Shown: positions 10,503 through 20,630, numbered from the stretch's first letter. The stretch: DNA of 64,000 nucleotides from Kluyveromyces lactis (GCF_000002515.2 NC_006038.1:930001-994000), one strand, 5' to 3'. Translations and numbers: made by a program. The notes: a model not told the origin generated them from the sequence alone.

Positions 10503-11125
10503 CCCTGGTAGTGTGAGCTGACTTAACTGTTGTCCAATGCAAAAATCACAAGACTAAACAACCGAATTGTCAAGACAAGCCAAGATATTATAGCCAGACT
10601 AATTGATATATATCATTGGCACAAAATTTTTTCAACAAAGCTGAATATTAATCCCAAGTAATAGTATAAGCACTTCAAGATACCATATGCATCTACTTTA
10701 CTCATCAACACCTCATCACCTTCGCATATTTTTCCGTCGTTACTAATTGCACTGTATCAAATGTGGCTCACTGTGTGCACAATGTGACACAAAATAAGAT
10801 CACGTGCAGTGTCTTCTTATTCAACCACGTGATGCTGACAATATCACGTGATCAAATTCGGGCTTCCCACCTTTGAAGCAACTAAATGGGATGGACCATG
10901 GTACCAAACCGAGAGCTCCAATAGGTGCTATTGACACACTATAGACCCTTTATGTTTTATATATCTATCTCGGTTTTTTGTTTATCCTATCTGCACAGTG
11001 TATCTTTCCCAATGAAAATGATCTCTTTGCATTGAAACTTCTACTGTTCACAATGGACAAACAGTTCATTAGGACAGGTAGCTCATCTGTACACTTACAG
11101 AGTAATCCCGAGATATACGGACGAG
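10503..11125. promoter_or_regulatory. Divergent promoter MET16/NUT2
   Basis: This 623-bp bidirectional promoter contains the CACGTG cluster described separately. A TATA-like run lies near 10957. An ATG at 11053 opens a 38-codon frame that overlaps the NUT2 start out of phase; if the NUT2 transcript begins upstream of 11053 it would act as an overlapping uORF. Confidence 0.5.
10759..10850. promoter_or_regulatory. Cbf1/Met4-type UAS of MET16
   Basis: CACGTG occurs at 10801-10806, 10826-10831 and 10845-10850, three copies in 50 bp, two of them as TCACGTG. A Met31/Met32-like element AAATGTGGC is at 10759-10767. In S. cerevisiae this combination recruits Cbf1-Met4-Met28 and Met31/32 to sulfur genes. 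The cluster lies about 300 bp upstream of MET16 and equally near NUT2, so it could influence both. The motif matches are direct; the regulation is inference from the family. Confidence 0.75.
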
Positions 11126-11611
11126 ATGGTAGAGCAAAACTTAGAGAAATTGCAAACCGATTTGGTTGAGACAGAACAACGCCTAGCTGCGATAATTGAC
11201 TCATTCATTGAGCTTGGTGTTTATGTTTATGATTTCCCAGGAACTGAAGATTCAATGCAAGGTATGGTTACCAACATGCAACGTAATGTTGACCGTATGA
11301 AACAATTGAATCAACAAGCTAACGATCCCGAGTCACAACTACAGAATTTCCTAGTACCATTGGACGTTTTACAGTATATAGAAGACGGAAGGAACCCCGA
11401 TGTGTACACAAGAGAGTTTGTAGAGGCGATCCGTCGGTCCAACCAGTACCAACGCGCAAAGATACACGGCCTCAACAAGCTCCGCGATTCGTTAGCTGAA
11501 AAGATCATCGACGAATTGCCAGAATTACAACCGCATGTGGAATCTATTATCGCCAGAACATCTCCTCAACGCACAGATCCCATCTCGCCTTCCATTGTTG
11601 ACAAACCTTAA
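11126..11611 (+). CDS. NUT2: Mediator subunit Med10 (Nut2)
   Basis: The 161-residue protein matches S. cerevisiae Nut2/Med10 (157 residues) throughout, with the family core [13 protein letters not shown] followed by NMQRNVDRM and the highly conserved block [20 protein letters not shown] near residues 90-109. Med10 is an essential subunit of the Mediator middle module, pairs with Med14 and Med7/21 in the core, and transmits activator signals to RNA polymerase II. The start at [10 protein letters not shown] is chosen because it gives the expected family length. The order MET16-NUT2-JIP5 is as in YPR167C-YPR169W. Confidence 0.95.
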   Translation: MVEQNLEKLQTDLVETEQRLAAIIDSFIELGVYVYDFPGTEDSMQGMVTNMQRNVDRMKQLNQQANDPESQLQNFLVPLDVLQYIEDGRNPDVYTREFVEAIRRSNQYQRAKIHGLNKLRDSLAEKIIDELPELQPHVESIIARTSPQRTDPISPSIVDKP

Positions 11612-11683
11612 ATATGTATTTCTGGTTTTTATTTTCATCCAATAGAAAGAAAATCAAAAAAAATTACAACAGAGTTTACTTGA

Positions 11684-11691
11684 GCGATGAG
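11684..11691 (+). promoter_or_regulatory. PAC motif upstream of JIP5
   Basis: GCGATGAG, the core of the PAC element bound by Dot6/Tod6 at ribosome-biogenesis genes, lies 105 bp before the JIP5 ATG. This fits JIP5 belonging to the ribosome biogenesis regulon. Confidence 0.6.
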
Positions 11692-11795
11692 AGCGACTTA
11701 CTGTTGGAGTGGAACGAATTATATCATTTCTTTAGCCTGAAAACCTAGTGATTACTATTGCTCAATACAGTATATCACTAGGTGAGTCATATTAA

Positions 11796-13373
11796 ATGGG
11801 TAAAAATACGAAGGCAAAGAAGCGCGCTGCTTCTTTGGAGGTGTTGGCCTCCAAAAGTTCTCCAATATTGGAGTTTGTATTCGATGAGCCGTTAATTCAC
11901 GTTGCATGCCATCCTGAGCAGCCAATTGTAGTTTGCGCTATCGCTACAGGCCATGTTTTCTGTTGTAAATACGACGCTAAAGCTTTGAAACGTATCTTGA
12001 ATAAGAACGAAGCCAAGCTTGCCGCATTGGAAAACAAAGATGATCAGAAACGTAAGAGGTTTTGGAAGTTGATAAAACTGAAGGCGGAAATGGATACTTA
12101 TGAGCTAGAAGAGGGAGAAGAGACCGCCGCGGTTGAGCTACTATGGAAGACTAGAAGGCACAAGGGGAGTGTCAGAGGGATGAGTTTCAATAACGATGGT
12201 TCGAAATTGTATACCATTGGTATCGATAACGTGTTGAAGAAAGCCAATTCACTAACTGGTAAAGTAATGAAGAAGGTCACATTACCCTTGTCTAGTGAGA
12301 AAAATCATTACACCAAGTTAGTAACGTCAAAGACTCATCCGTTCTTGTTATTGGGTGATGAACTCGGTAATATCCATGTGCTGAATAATGACACATTACA
12401 GCTTCAAAACACAATCAAGAGCATCCATAATGGGGATGCCATCAATGACATTTTCCAATTTGTCGGGAAATCTGTATACAAGTTTATTTCCTTGGGGCAG
12501 ACTACATTAGCGTACTGGGATAGTAGAGAATCGAATGAAAGTGATGCCAGCATCCCAGCTGATGATTTAGATGCTAAGAGAAAAGTGTACGTGAGTGATG
12601 ATCAAGAAGACGAAATGATCTGCGGCTCTTTCGTAAATCCAGAGGATGGAGACATTCTAGTATGTGGTATGGGTGAAGGTGTCTTAACTGTTTGGAAACC
12701 TAAGAAGAATGACTTGGTAGATCAAGTTACTAGAATTCCCATTTGCAAAAATGAGAGCGTGGATTGCGTTATCTCGTCTTTCCAGGATGATAACTGTGTC
12801 TACTGTGGTTGCTCCAATGGTAACGTTTACAAAGTTAACGTGAAGCTAGGGAAAGTCATTGAAATCCGAAAACACAGCTCTATCGATGAAGTATCCTTCA
12901 TCGATCTAGATTACGAGTACAGAGTGTTAAGTGCCGGTATGGACAAGGTCAAATTATGGGATATCGTGGATGAGGACGATGATGAGGAGGGAAAAATAAA
13001 TGAAAGTTACTCTAACTCGGAAAGTGACAACGACAATGGTTTTGATTCTGACGCCGATTCCAATTCCGATTCAGAATCAGTTTCATCATCAGATGTAGAC
13101 TCGGCTTCAGATGACGAAGAGAATTCTAAATCCGAATCTGAAGCGAACGAGAGTGACGTAGAGGAGACCCTAGTAGGCCTTTCCAAGGATGAGTTGTTAG
13201 CAGAATTGGAGAAAGATCTTCAATCAAGCGATGAGGACTCGAAGCATTACACCAAGAGAACAAAGAGCACACAACCCAAGAAGCTCAAGAAACAAAAGAA
13301 GGAATTAAATAACAAGCAACTGAGAAACCTTCAGAAACACGAACACGGTATCAGAAAGTTTGAAGGATTGTAG
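11796..13373 (+). CDS. JIP5: WD-repeat protein Jip5 (nucleolar, ribosome biogenesis)
   Basis: The 525-residue protein (S. cerevisiae Jip5: 492) starts with a basic segment, then degenerate WD repeats over roughly residues 25-395 (for example HKGSVRGMSFNNDGSKLYTIG, here cited only as the strand signature GSVRGMSF...SKLYTIG). A long acidic Ser/Asp/Glu tract follows (about 390-455), and a Lys-rich C terminus (about 485-515) suits nucleolar targeting and RNA contact. Jip5/WDR55 proteins are needed for large-subunit rRNA processing. A PAC box lies upstream. The gene is 185 bp downstream of NUT2 on the same strand, as YPR169W follows YPR168W. Confidence 0.92.
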   Translation: MGKNTKAKKRAASLEVLASKSSPILEFVFDEPLIHVACHPEQPIVVCAIATGHVFCCKYDAKALKRILNKNEAKLAALENKDDQKRKRFWKLIKLKAEMDTYELEEGEETAAVELLWKTRRHKGSVRGMSFNNDGSKLYTIGIDNVLKKANSLTGKVMKKVTLPLSSEKNHYTKLVTSKTHPFLLLGDELGNIHVLNNDTLQLQNTIKSIHNGDAINDIFQFVGKSVYKFISLGQTTLAYWDSRESNESDASIPADDLDAKRKVYVSDDQEDEMICGSFVNPEDGDILVCGMGEGVLTVWKPKKNDLVDQVTRIPICKNESVDCVISSFQDDNCVYCGCSNGNVYKVNVKLGKVIEIRKHSSIDEVSFIDLDYEYRVLSAGMDKVKLWDIVDEDDDEEGKINESYSNSESDNDNGFDSDADSNSDSESVSSSDVDSASDDEENSKSESEANESDVEETLVGLSKDELLAELEKDLQSSDEDSKHYTKRTKSTQPKKLKKQKKELNNKQLRNLQKHEHGIRKFEGL

Positions 13374-13521
13374 AATGTGTAAAATATGGTACAACATAGA
13401 GACTTGTAATTTATAACATCTAATTTAGAATGCATACGGACAGCAGGTCAAAGACCATAACGTCTCATGTTAAGAAAGCCATATTCCGCTTTCAAAGGGA
13501 AAAAAATAAGAAAAAAAAGAA

Positions 13522-13595
13522 TGGTTCCTAGCGGGATCGAACCGCTGATCCCCGCGTTATTAGCACGGTGCCTTAACCAACTGGGCCAAGGAACC
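13522..13595 (-). tRNA. tRNA-Ile (anticodon AAU)
   Basis: The reverse strand folds into a 74-nt intronless cloverleaf. The acceptor stem is GGTTCCT/AGGAACC with discriminator A. The A-box region is TGGCCCAGTTGG, the anticodon loop is CTAATAA (anticodon AAT), and the B box is GGTTCGATCCC. Apart from the acceptor stem it is almost identical to S. cerevisiae tRNA-Ile(AAU). Downstream on the minus strand a T-run (A-run at 13511-13518 on the plus strand) serves as the Pol III terminator. It reads AUU/AUC isoleucine codons after A34-to-inosine editing. Confidence 0.97.
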
Positions 13596-13831
13596 AATTT
13601 CTTGAAAGCAGAAGATAGATAGAAACCCATGTCTGAGTTTGAAAATCACCTGCCCAAGTTTCCACGTGATGCTATTCTGATGGATGGCCTTTTTGATAAC
13701 ATCACAGAATAAAAAAAGGATGCCAGCATAAAACGACATAATCGTGGAAAGCCCATACAATCAGGAGTAAAACTATTAGGGACACGACACTGAAGCCTCT
13801 ACTGATCCGCATTTGACATCCATACTAAGAA

Positions 13832-14321
13832 ATGAGACCAGTAGTTTCTGTATGTTGATTTACATTTCCAAAGGAAACGCTCTTCAAACGATATACTAAC
13901 ATTATTTTGTTACTCATTGACAAGTCGAACAACAGCCGGGAAAAGCATGGTTTTGCACCGTGCTATCTGCATTCGGTGTGGTAATCCTTTCAGTGATAGG
14001 ACACCTTTTCAAGACAAACCACGAGTCCTTTGTTGGATCTATCAATGATCCTGAAAACGGTCCTGCGTATGTTGATTACCTTCCAATGGAAGCCATGCAT
14101 ATATGGACAACTGCTGGATAGATATAAAAATCTGCAACAATTCTATCTTTCCATGCTAGACCATCTAACTTACACAATTTTACTAACTGAATTTTTCTGA
14201 TAATCGATATAGCGTCGCACATACTATATTCCTGGCAGTAGGCGTTTATGCTGTGTTTTTTGTGTTCTGCGGTTCCCAAGTGTACCTTTCACAAAGAAAA
14301 CCATCAGTGGAACTACGTTGA
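13832..14321 (+). CDS. YPR170W-B: V-ATPase Vo subunit f (YPR170W-B ortholog), three exons
   Basis: Splicing three exons (13832-13849, 13936-14066, 14213-14321) yields an 85-residue protein that begins MRPVVSPGKAWFCTVLSAFG, continues through SINDPENGPAVAHTIFLAVG and ends in RKPSVELR. It is colinear with S. cerevisiae YPR170W-B, identified structurally as subunit f of the V-ATPase Vo membrane sector (related to metazoan RNaseK). Two membrane helices are visible, about residues 10-30 and 52-72. Both introns have GTATGT at the 5' site, TACTAAC at 13894-13900 and 14181-14187, and end in AG (CAG at 13935, TAG at 14212). The first exon is only 18 nt. Reading frame is continuous across both junctions. 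Position before BSP1 matches YPR170W-B/YPR171W. Confidence 0.93.
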
Positions 14322-14757
14322 TCGACCCACGAATCTGAATCTAATCTACAAAAGAAAACTAACCCTGTGTACATCATCCCACTTGATGACCTAGCGGTGC
14401 CTCATTGCGCATGTACATCCATATATAAAAATATATCGATATGCTCTATCCTAAAGAAAAAAGTAGGAGACCATACCCATAATAGATAACAAGATATAAT
14501 GTATCGTTGAACTTGAAGTTAATACATAATTTACCTGCAATACACGATCCAGGGTGCACTGCCAGTTCCGGTGGGGTGCCATAGAAATTCGAATTTTTCA
14601 GAGTCCTTCGGTGCCGTTGAAAACTAAAAAAAAAATATAAAGCTGTATTGACAAATCTTCCCATTTTAGTTTAAATGCTTGAAGGAAAGTTTCATCGGTT
14701 CGAGTTCGAACGAGTGCACCACTAGAAAGACACAAGAGTGTCAAACTCCATATAGAT
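14322..14757. promoter_or_regulatory. BSP1 upstream region with isolated B-box-like site
   Basis: 436 bp of AT-rich sequence between subunit f and BSP1. GGTTCGAGTTC at 14697-14707 resembles a Pol III B box (GGTTCGANTCC), but no cloverleaf or terminator surrounds it. It is 50 bp from the BSP1 ATG. Confidence 0.4.
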
Positions 14758-16434
14758 ATGTACAAGTCTCGTGGTGCGGCTAGGGACCCAGAATTGAATT
14801 CTTTCCTTTCTAGGGTAGAACAATTGGATTCGGAGAGGATTAAGAAGAAACCTTCTGTTAAACCGAAACCAAAGAATTTGAAATATAACGATGATGATTA
14901 TGAAAAAGCGGAAGATTTGTTGAGGGGTTCATACAAGAGTAATTCACAGTACGATACAGAGACAGATAGGCCAGTATCTAGTCTAGCTTATAAGTCGGCA
15001 TACAACTACGATAAGACTTTTTCACCAAAGAAGAATGGTGATTCAAGCGTTTCGGCTCGTGACCGAGATGACAACAATGGTCATTATGAAAATTTGGGAA
15101 ACGGTACTCGTAGGATCTCAAAGTTCGACGATGTTTATAGGGACAGAGAGCACTCACAGGGTGAGTTTGTGGTGTCAAAAGAGGACTATGAGATGCTGAT
15201 GAGTATGAAAGGCGGTCAATCTGTCTCGAGACCTGATAATTTTCCTTCGAGAGGTTCTGCCCGTAATTTGTCTGGAAATGAAGAAGATTTCGATGTCAGG
15301 GTCCAAAAAAATTCCGGAAAAAACCCGAAACCAAAACCGAAACCAAAACCAAACCCTAAAGTGATTAACGGAACTCTGAATGAGCCTGAACGTCCTGGAC
15401 GTTACCGCGGCTATGATCGTCACTCGGACGTGGACATCAGCGACGATGATGGCACTGAATTCAATGGTAACAAACCGTTGTCAGTGAGAATTGGAGGTGA
15501 CTCCGATAAAAAGAAAAAGAAGAGTGCAAAGAATGGGAAGGTCAAAAAATCGTTTGAAGATGAATCCGATGACGAGATCGATTTAAACGAATCCGGACCT
15601 GTCTTCTCTTCCAGGAATTTCAAGGATCACGATGATATCGCCGAAACGGTTGCTGCACAAAGAAAGGCGAAAAAGGCAGTTCCGCCTCCACCAAAGAAAA
15701 GAAATTCTAGCAAGGACTCTAGCAAGGACTCTAGCAAGGCTTCTACCGCCAAGTACAACATCATCGACACTGATCCAGTGGACGAATTCTCCGAGGTTTT
15801 CCAAAAAATTAGATTGTCTCAGGGTACCACCGACGAAGAGTCCAAATGCAACGGTAAAAAGAACGGTAAAGTTGCACCAAAGAAACCTGCAAAAAAATCT
15901 GAACTTAGAAACCCTAAAGTGAGATCATCAAGACCTTCGTTACCATCTGATGACGATGCTTACAACAGCAATGATGATGACGATGACGAATATGACGAAC
16001 AAAACGAATTTTTCGCTGTAAGAAAATCGCTACGTAAGACCCACACAGCACCATCTCGTCGTGATATCACTCCAGAAGCAGTTAAAGCCAAGTCTAAACT
16101 GAACAAACCTCCTTCTTCTATCAGTTCTGTAGAAGAAATACCTGAAGCGATGGCAAAGAGGCAAGCTCTTTTGAGATCCTCAACGGAATCGGAAATTGAA
16201 AAGAAATCCTCTTCATCATTAAAGAGCCTACAAAAGCATGGCTCAAAGTTCCAAAAGCAACTGATTAAAACAATCAACAGTAGTCAGGCCTCTCTATCGG
16301 CATTGGCGTCGTCAACTGCATCATCTGCAAACTCATCATCTGACGCATTGAATGCGAAGACAAAGAAAATGCTAACAAAGGTACGTTCTAAGGGTCCAAA
16401 ACGTAAGCTCCCAACAGACGTCACTAAATTGTAA
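14758..16434 (+). CDS. BSP1: Bsp1 cortical actin-patch adaptor
   Basis: The 558-residue protein (S. cerevisiae Bsp1: 576) is largely low-complexity, rich in Lys, Ser and Asp and probably disordered. Features seen are a Lys-Pro repeat near residues 192-201, a short repeat of SKDS units near 317-326, acidic clusters around 400-418, and a basic C terminus LTKVRSKGPKRKLP. That C-terminal segment looks like the capping-protein-interaction motif by which Bsp1 and Aim21-type proteins bind Cap1/2. Yeast Bsp1 also links synaptojanin-like phosphatases (Inp52/53) to the actin cytoskeleton and contributes to cytokinesis. Order and strand match YPR171W. Conservation outside the two ends is poor, so the name depends on the termini and synteny. 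Confidence 0.88.
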   Translation: MYKSRGAARDPELNSFLSRVEQLDSERIKKKPSVKPKPKNLKYNDDDYEKAEDLLRGSYKSNSQYDTETDRPVSSLAYKSAYNYDKTFSPKKNGDSSVSARDRDDNNGHYENLGNGTRRISKFDDVYRDREHSQGEFVVSKEDYEMLMSMKGGQSVSRPDNFPSRGSARNLSGNEEDFDVRVQKNSGKNPKPKPKPKPNPKVINGTLNEPERPGRYRGYDRHSDVDISDDDGTEFNGNKPLSVRIGGDSDKKKKKSAKNGKVKKSFEDESDDEIDLNESGPVFSSRNFKDHDDIAETVAAQRKAKKAVPPPPKKRNSSKDSSKDSSKASTAKYNIIDTDPVDEFSEVFQKIRLSQGTTDEESKCNGKKNGKVAPKKPAKKSELRNPKVRSSRPSLPSDDDAYNSNDDDDDEYDEQNEFFAVRKSLRKTHTAPSRRDITPEAVKAKSKLNKPPSSISSVEEIPEAMAKRQALLRSSTESEIEKKSSSSLKSLQKHGSKFQKQLIKTINSSQASLSALASSTASSANSSSDALNAKTKKMLTKVRSKGPKRKLPTDVTKL

Positions 16435-17114
16435 ATACCTCCTTATTCATATTAACTCGAACCACAAACTAGTTGCACAATCCGGCAAAAACGCATTCGT
16501 CAACTGCTAATGTGCGTTCATTGATCTTGTAAAGTTACCCTTCTAAATACGTATGCCTTTAATTCCTAATTACTTATTCCATTTTCCGACCTTAAAGCTT
16601 TTTTTTTATCCAAAACAAAACAATCAATTATTTCAAATTATATTCAATATATGCTTCTTGAGCAGTTGATATGGAATTTTGATTGCCGAAGTTCCCATTC
16701 ATATTTCGTCCAAACAGTCTTTCACTGGTCAGAACACACGCAGCTATTACTGTGGTGTTGTGTGTGAGAAAAGTGATTACTGGTAGCTTAAGAGTTTTGT
16801 TTTCGTTTTCATCTCAGTTCATTTAGGGAAGGAGGTCAAGTTAATTCTGTTATACGGCCTCTTCTTTCCTTTGCTATTTGTGTTGCCAGTGCGAAGTTAG
16901 AGCGTAAGATTTTAAAGCTTCTATTCTAGCGTTTAGCATTCTTTCTGTCGAAACCGTTATTTGTGTTTACCTATTGAGTGCTCAAGAAACTGAGAAAGAG
17001 AGATATCAGAGTTTACTATTTGATCTTTACGCCCTGACATTTAGGGTTTTAGTTTCCTTTCCATTATACTTACAGATTTTACCAATCCGAATACACAATC
17101 TATTTAAGCAAAAT
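16435..17114. other. Intergenic BSP1/PDP3
   Basis: About 680 bp. The PDP3 frame is open upstream from a TTG at 16974 but has no ATG until 17115, so it is treated as non-coding here. Sequence is AT-rich with T-tracts; no gene or RNA is recognised. Confidence 0.4.
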
Positions 17115-18128
17115 ATGACAGACGGGCTTTTAGTTACTGGTGACCTGGTTCTTTGCACCGTGGGCAGTTACGAACCATGGCCAGCTGTAGTTGTTCCTCA
17201 ACGGATATTGAGTAAGAGTGTGCTGAAGGCGAAGGAGAACGTTGGTCAAGTTGCTGTGGCATTTTTTAACGATTCTACCTATTATTGGACTAAACCAAAA
17301 CAGTTAAAACTTCTTACTGAGGAAAATATAGAAGCGTGGATAAAATCGCCGCCCAAAAGGTCTTCGAAAGAGTTGAAGAAAGCTTACCAGTTTGCATCCG
17401 ACTATACGAGTTTGCAAGAGTTTGTCGAAGACAGGTTGACAGCGGAGGGAAGAGCGGATGATTTGGAAACTATCGCTGAAGTTAAGATGGGAGAGGACCC
17501 ATTACTTTCCAATATTGAGTTAAAACTGGAAGACACTAAATCTACGGATAAAAGACGGGGCAGAAGAAGAAATGAAAGCGAATCAGAGGATTCTACCTCC
17601 AATAATAACAGTAACGGAAGTACCAAAGCTAAAAAGTCGCCCAGTAGTGGAAACAAAAATAGAGACTCACCGGTATCTACACCTGTCGCAACATCTGTTT
17701 CAGATTTCAAGAAGAAGAGGGAAAGCTCATCAGAATCTCTCTCGACATCTCCTTCATTCGTACCAGAAGAACCTCCCAAGAAACGCAGTAAGCTTGACTA
17801 CTCACGTAGGGTAGAGATTGCTCAAATATTCCGTAACAAATTACAGAAGTGTTTGGTTCAACGAGATACCCCACCAACAGATGCAGATCTTGCCGAGTCT
17901 GATAAACTCATGAGGAAAATCCTATCACATACTAAATCAACACCGGAATTCTTTGATTTAGAAGCCCTTAGGGTATCCAAATTGCATAAACTATTAAAAG
18001 TCATTTCTAGTATGCCTGAATTATCACAGTTTCACGAATCTTGTAACACTATATTGGAAGTGTGGGCACCTCATGTTCAAAAGATCAAAAAGGAAAAACT
18101 GAAACTGAAGGGTTCGCTATCCCCATAG
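17115..18128 (+). CDS. PDP3: Pdp3 PWWP-domain chromatin protein (NuA3b subunit)
   Basis: The 337-residue protein begins at ATG 17115 (MTDGLLVTGDLVLC). An N-terminal PWWP domain covers about residues 5-100; the PWWP core is EPWPAVVVP near residue 19. PWWP domains bind H3K36me3 nucleosomes, and yeast Pdp3 brings the NuA3b acetyltransferase to transcribed chromatin. A Ser/Lys-rich linker follows, then a helical C-terminal region (about 230-330) resembling TFIIS-N/LEDGF-type bundles. The neighbouring YPR172W/YLR456W-type gene makes Pdp3 (YLR455W) far more likely than the paralogous PWWP protein Ioc4. A single pre-duplication locus would combine BSP1 (YPR171W) with PDP3 (YLR455W) exactly as seen. 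Confidence 0.85.
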   Translation: MTDGLLVTGDLVLCTVGSYEPWPAVVVPQRILSKSVLKAKENVGQVAVAFFNDSTYYWTKPKQLKLLTEENIEAWIKSPPKRSSKELKKAYQFASDYTSLQEFVEDRLTAEGRADDLETIAEVKMGEDPLLSNIELKLEDTKSTDKRRGRRRNESESEDSTSNNNSNGSTKAKKSPSSGNKNRDSPVSTPVATSVSDFKKKRESSSESLSTSPSFVPEEPPKKRSKLDYSRRVEIAQIFRNKLQKCLVQRDTPPTDADLAESDKLMRKILSHTKSTPEFFDLEALRVSKLHKLLKVISSMPELSQFHESCNTILEVWAPHVQKIKKEKLKLKGSLSP

Positions 18129-18592
18129 AGTGGATCACAACTGTCACTTTTAATATCTTCGATTCATAATAAGAGCACAAAAGAACCGTTCAAAAGGAAA
18201 GCACAAACAATGCATTACTGCTTTATAACAAATTCAATTCAATTCTGACATTATTCTCATGTAAAATCTATCACATTAACCTACATAATCTCATCCCTAC
18301 CACCTCTCCAGTTACCTCACCGTACCTATTCCTTCTTTTCTTGGACCCTTCAATCATAATGTATCATTATTTACGTTTATCGCTCTGTTCCCCATCAATT
18401 GTTATTATTAACAAAATTGCCAAAACCTTTAAAATGACTTTAAGGTAGCAAAATTGTGCACTTCATTACAAACATCAGACATCTTTCCCATAAGCTAGCA
18501 CATTAGGGAACCGATATTTTAATTATATTTCCTGTAAATTTTTATTGTTTATCAAATACGCCAAGTATTACTTCAATAACTTTCAAGTTGTT
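18129..18592. other. Intergenic PDP3 to YPR172W-type gene
   Basis: 464 bp, very AT-rich, with no recognisable element. The downstream frame is open from TTG 18545, but the first ATG is 18593. Confidence 0.4.
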
Positions 18593-19180
18593 ATGTCCAC
18601 TACCGTTGATTTGCCAGAGCATTTAGTATCTTTGCTTAAAACATCCAAATATGTTCATTTAGCCACAGCTTCTAAAGACTGCATTCCTAATGTTTCATTG
18701 ATGAACTACACATATGTGCTTCCTCATAAAGCCTTTCATGAAGAAGGCTCCAATAGTCATTATGTTATCTTTGCCACATCAAAGTCTACTCAAAAGTATA
18801 AGAATATTATTGCTAACCCATCTGTATCTCTTTTGATCCATGACTGGGTCACAGCAAAAAAACTATCTCTGAGGAAAACAAGTGTATCCAATACTCCAGT
18901 GCCAGATTCTAATGATTCTGAAGAACAACCAAGTAGGTTGCTCAACCTTTTGCAAGAGTTGAATCAATCTGAACTATCACAAATGTCAGCCACGCTATCA
19001 GGTACAGCGACAGTTATTGATCCATCATCTGAAGAATCCGACTACTATGAAAAGCAACTACTAAGAGTGAATCCAGATGCTAATTGTTATATCAAAGGTG
19101 ATGACAACGTGATCATCAAGGTTAAGATATTGGATGCAAAGATATCTGATAGCGAAAACAGAACAAGCTACTATACCTGA
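18593..19180 (+). CDS. Pyridoxamine-phosphate-oxidase-like flavin-fold protein (YPR172W/YLR456W family)
   Basis: The 195-residue protein starts MSTTVDLPEHLVSLLKTSKY. Its N-terminal half has the FMN-binding split-barrel pattern of the pyridoxamine-5'-phosphate oxidase superfamily: LATASKDCIPNVSLMNYTYV, then YVIFATSKSTQKYKNI and NPSVSLLIHDW. It is the single-copy counterpart of the S. cerevisiae duplicate pair YPR172W and YLR456W (about 200 residues), whose function is unknown. The true PNPO pyridoxal-phosphate residues are not obvious, so oxidase activity should not be assumed. The gene sits between PDP3 and VPS4, joining the YLR455-456 and YPR172-173 orders. An acidic Ser/Glu stretch near residues 100-115 is a likely loop. 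Confidence 0.88.
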   Translation: MSTTVDLPEHLVSLLKTSKYVHLATASKDCIPNVSLMNYTYVLPHKAFHEEGSNSHYVIFATSKSTQKYKNIIANPSVSLLIHDWVTAKKLSLRKTSVSNTPVPDSNDSEEQPSRLLNLLQELNQSELSQMSATLSGTATVIDPSSEESDYYEKQLLRVNPDANCYIKGDDNVIIKVKILDAKISDSENRTSYYT

Positions 19181-19337
19181 AGGATTATTAATCAGGGTTA
19201 TTTCGTGTTCTAATGCTAAAATCAGCTAGGATTATGACTCAGTTACGTTCTATGTATATGATTATTTATCTATATTGCCCATGAAAGCATTTTGAAACAT
19301 CATTACTATTATCTTTTAATTGCTGCTGGAATTCGAA

Positions 19338-20630
19338 CTAATTTCCCTCTTGACCAAAGTCTTTGGTGAACTCTTCCTGTTTGTGTATATCTTCTTCATT
19401 AACTGTTGGTCTTGACGTTTGTATAGCCTTTAGGAAATCTTTTACAGTTAAATCAGGCTCCTGAAGTTCATCAGCATCAATATCTGTCCATGACATTTCA
19501 ATGGCTTCTGGATCGCCTGGCGAACATGGTGTTAGCTTCCGTACGTCTGGATCATCCGACGAATTCTTGAAATGTGTTGCCATTTGAATCTTTCTGACAG
19601 GTTCCATTAATGCGTCCTTGACAACCACGGCAATATCGGATCCTGAATAACCATCTGTCATCTCCCCTAGAGATCTGTAATCTTCTTTTGTTAATTTACA
19701 TGGTGTATCACCAACGTTCAACTCAAACATTTTTGTTCTGCTCGCAAGGTCAGGTAGGGGAATATATATTCTTCTCTCAAATCTTCTTCTAATAGCACTA
19801 TCCAACTGCCATGGGATATTAGTTGCTCCTAGAACTAAGACTCCACTGGAATCATTACCTACACCATTCATTTGAACCAAAAGTTCTGTTTTTATTCTTC
19901 TGCTTGCTTCACTCTCTCCCTCTCCTCTTTGCCCGGTCAATGCATCGACTTCATCGATAAAAATGATGGACGGCTTGTTCTCTCTTGCCATGGCAAATAG
20001 TTGTTTGACCAATCTTTCTGACTCACCCATCCATTTCGAAACCAAGTCACTGGAACTTATGCTGAAAAAGGTAGAGTTGGCTTCTGTGGCAACAGCTTTC
20101 GCTAAATAGGATTTACCAGTACCTGGTGGACCATATAACAAGATTCCAGTCGTAGGCTTACGTTTACCCTTAAAAAGATGTGGGAATTTCACTGGAAGAA
20201 TCACAGCTTCCTTCAATGCTTCTTTAGCACCTTCTAAACCAGCGATATCCTCCCATTTAACGTTAGGCTTTTCTGTCAAGATCGCCCCTGATAAGGCTCC
20301 TCTTAGCTTTTTATCGTCTGCATCGTCCTCTGTATTGGAATTGCCACCTGAACCAGAAGCAGTGGCTGCCTTTTTTGGCTTTTCTTGTTTCTTCTGTTGT
20401 TCTGTTTCCAAATGCTCCTTTAATTGTTCTGCACGATTCAGATACTCAGTGAATTTTGCTCGAATTAAGTCCTTAGATTTGGGGTTCTTCTCATACTTTA
20501 ATGCTAGCATCAAATAGTCTAATCCATTGTAATATGCGGTGTAAGCCTCGTCATATTGCGTAGCTGTGTCTAAATCAATGGCTTTTTGTATTAAATCAAT
20601 TCCCTTTGTTAAAAAATCACCGGTGCTCAT
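19338..20630 (-). CDS. VPS4: Vps4 AAA ATPase (ESCRT-III disassembly)
   Basis: The 430-residue protein starts [10 protein letters not shown]; ten codons of open frame upstream begin at GTG and are excluded. It is almost identical to S. cerevisiae Vps4. The N-terminal MIT domain (about 1-75) binds ESCRT-III tails, and a Lys/Ser-rich linker follows. The AAA domain has Walker A GPPGTGKS at 167-174 and Walker B IIFIDE at 222-227, arginine fingers in [10 protein letters not shown], a beta domain, and the C-terminal helix ending FGQEGN. It remodels and recycles ESCRT-III at endosomes, the nuclear envelope and the bud neck. It lies tail-to-tail with the YPR172W-type gene, as YPR172W/YPR173C. Confidence 0.98.
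   Translation of the reverse strand: MSTGDFLTKGIDLIQKAIDLDTATQYDEAYTAYYNGLDYLMLALKYEKNPKSKDLIRAKFTEYLNRAEQLKEHLETEQQKKQEKPKKAATASGSGGNSNTEDDADDKKLRGALSGAILTEKPNVKWEDIAGLEGAKEALKEAVILPVKFPHLFKGKRKPTTGILLYGPPGTGKSYLAKAVATEANSTFFSISSSDLVSKWMGESERLVKQLFAMARENKPSIIFIDEVDALTGQRGEGESEASRRIKTELLVQMNGVGNDSSGVLVLGATNIPWQLDSAIRRRFERRIYIPLPDLASRTKMFELNVGDTPCKLTKEDYRSLGEMTDGYSGSDIAVVVKDALMEPVRKIQMATHFKNSSDDPDVRKLTPCSPGDPEAIEMSWTDIDADELQEPDLTVKDFLKAIQTSRPTVNEEDIHKQEEFTKDFGQEGN

Noticed and set aside
16974-17114. N-terminal extension of PDP3
   Set aside because: Starts at TTG, encodes a hydrophobic unrelated stretch, and the PWWP protein is complete from ATG 17115.
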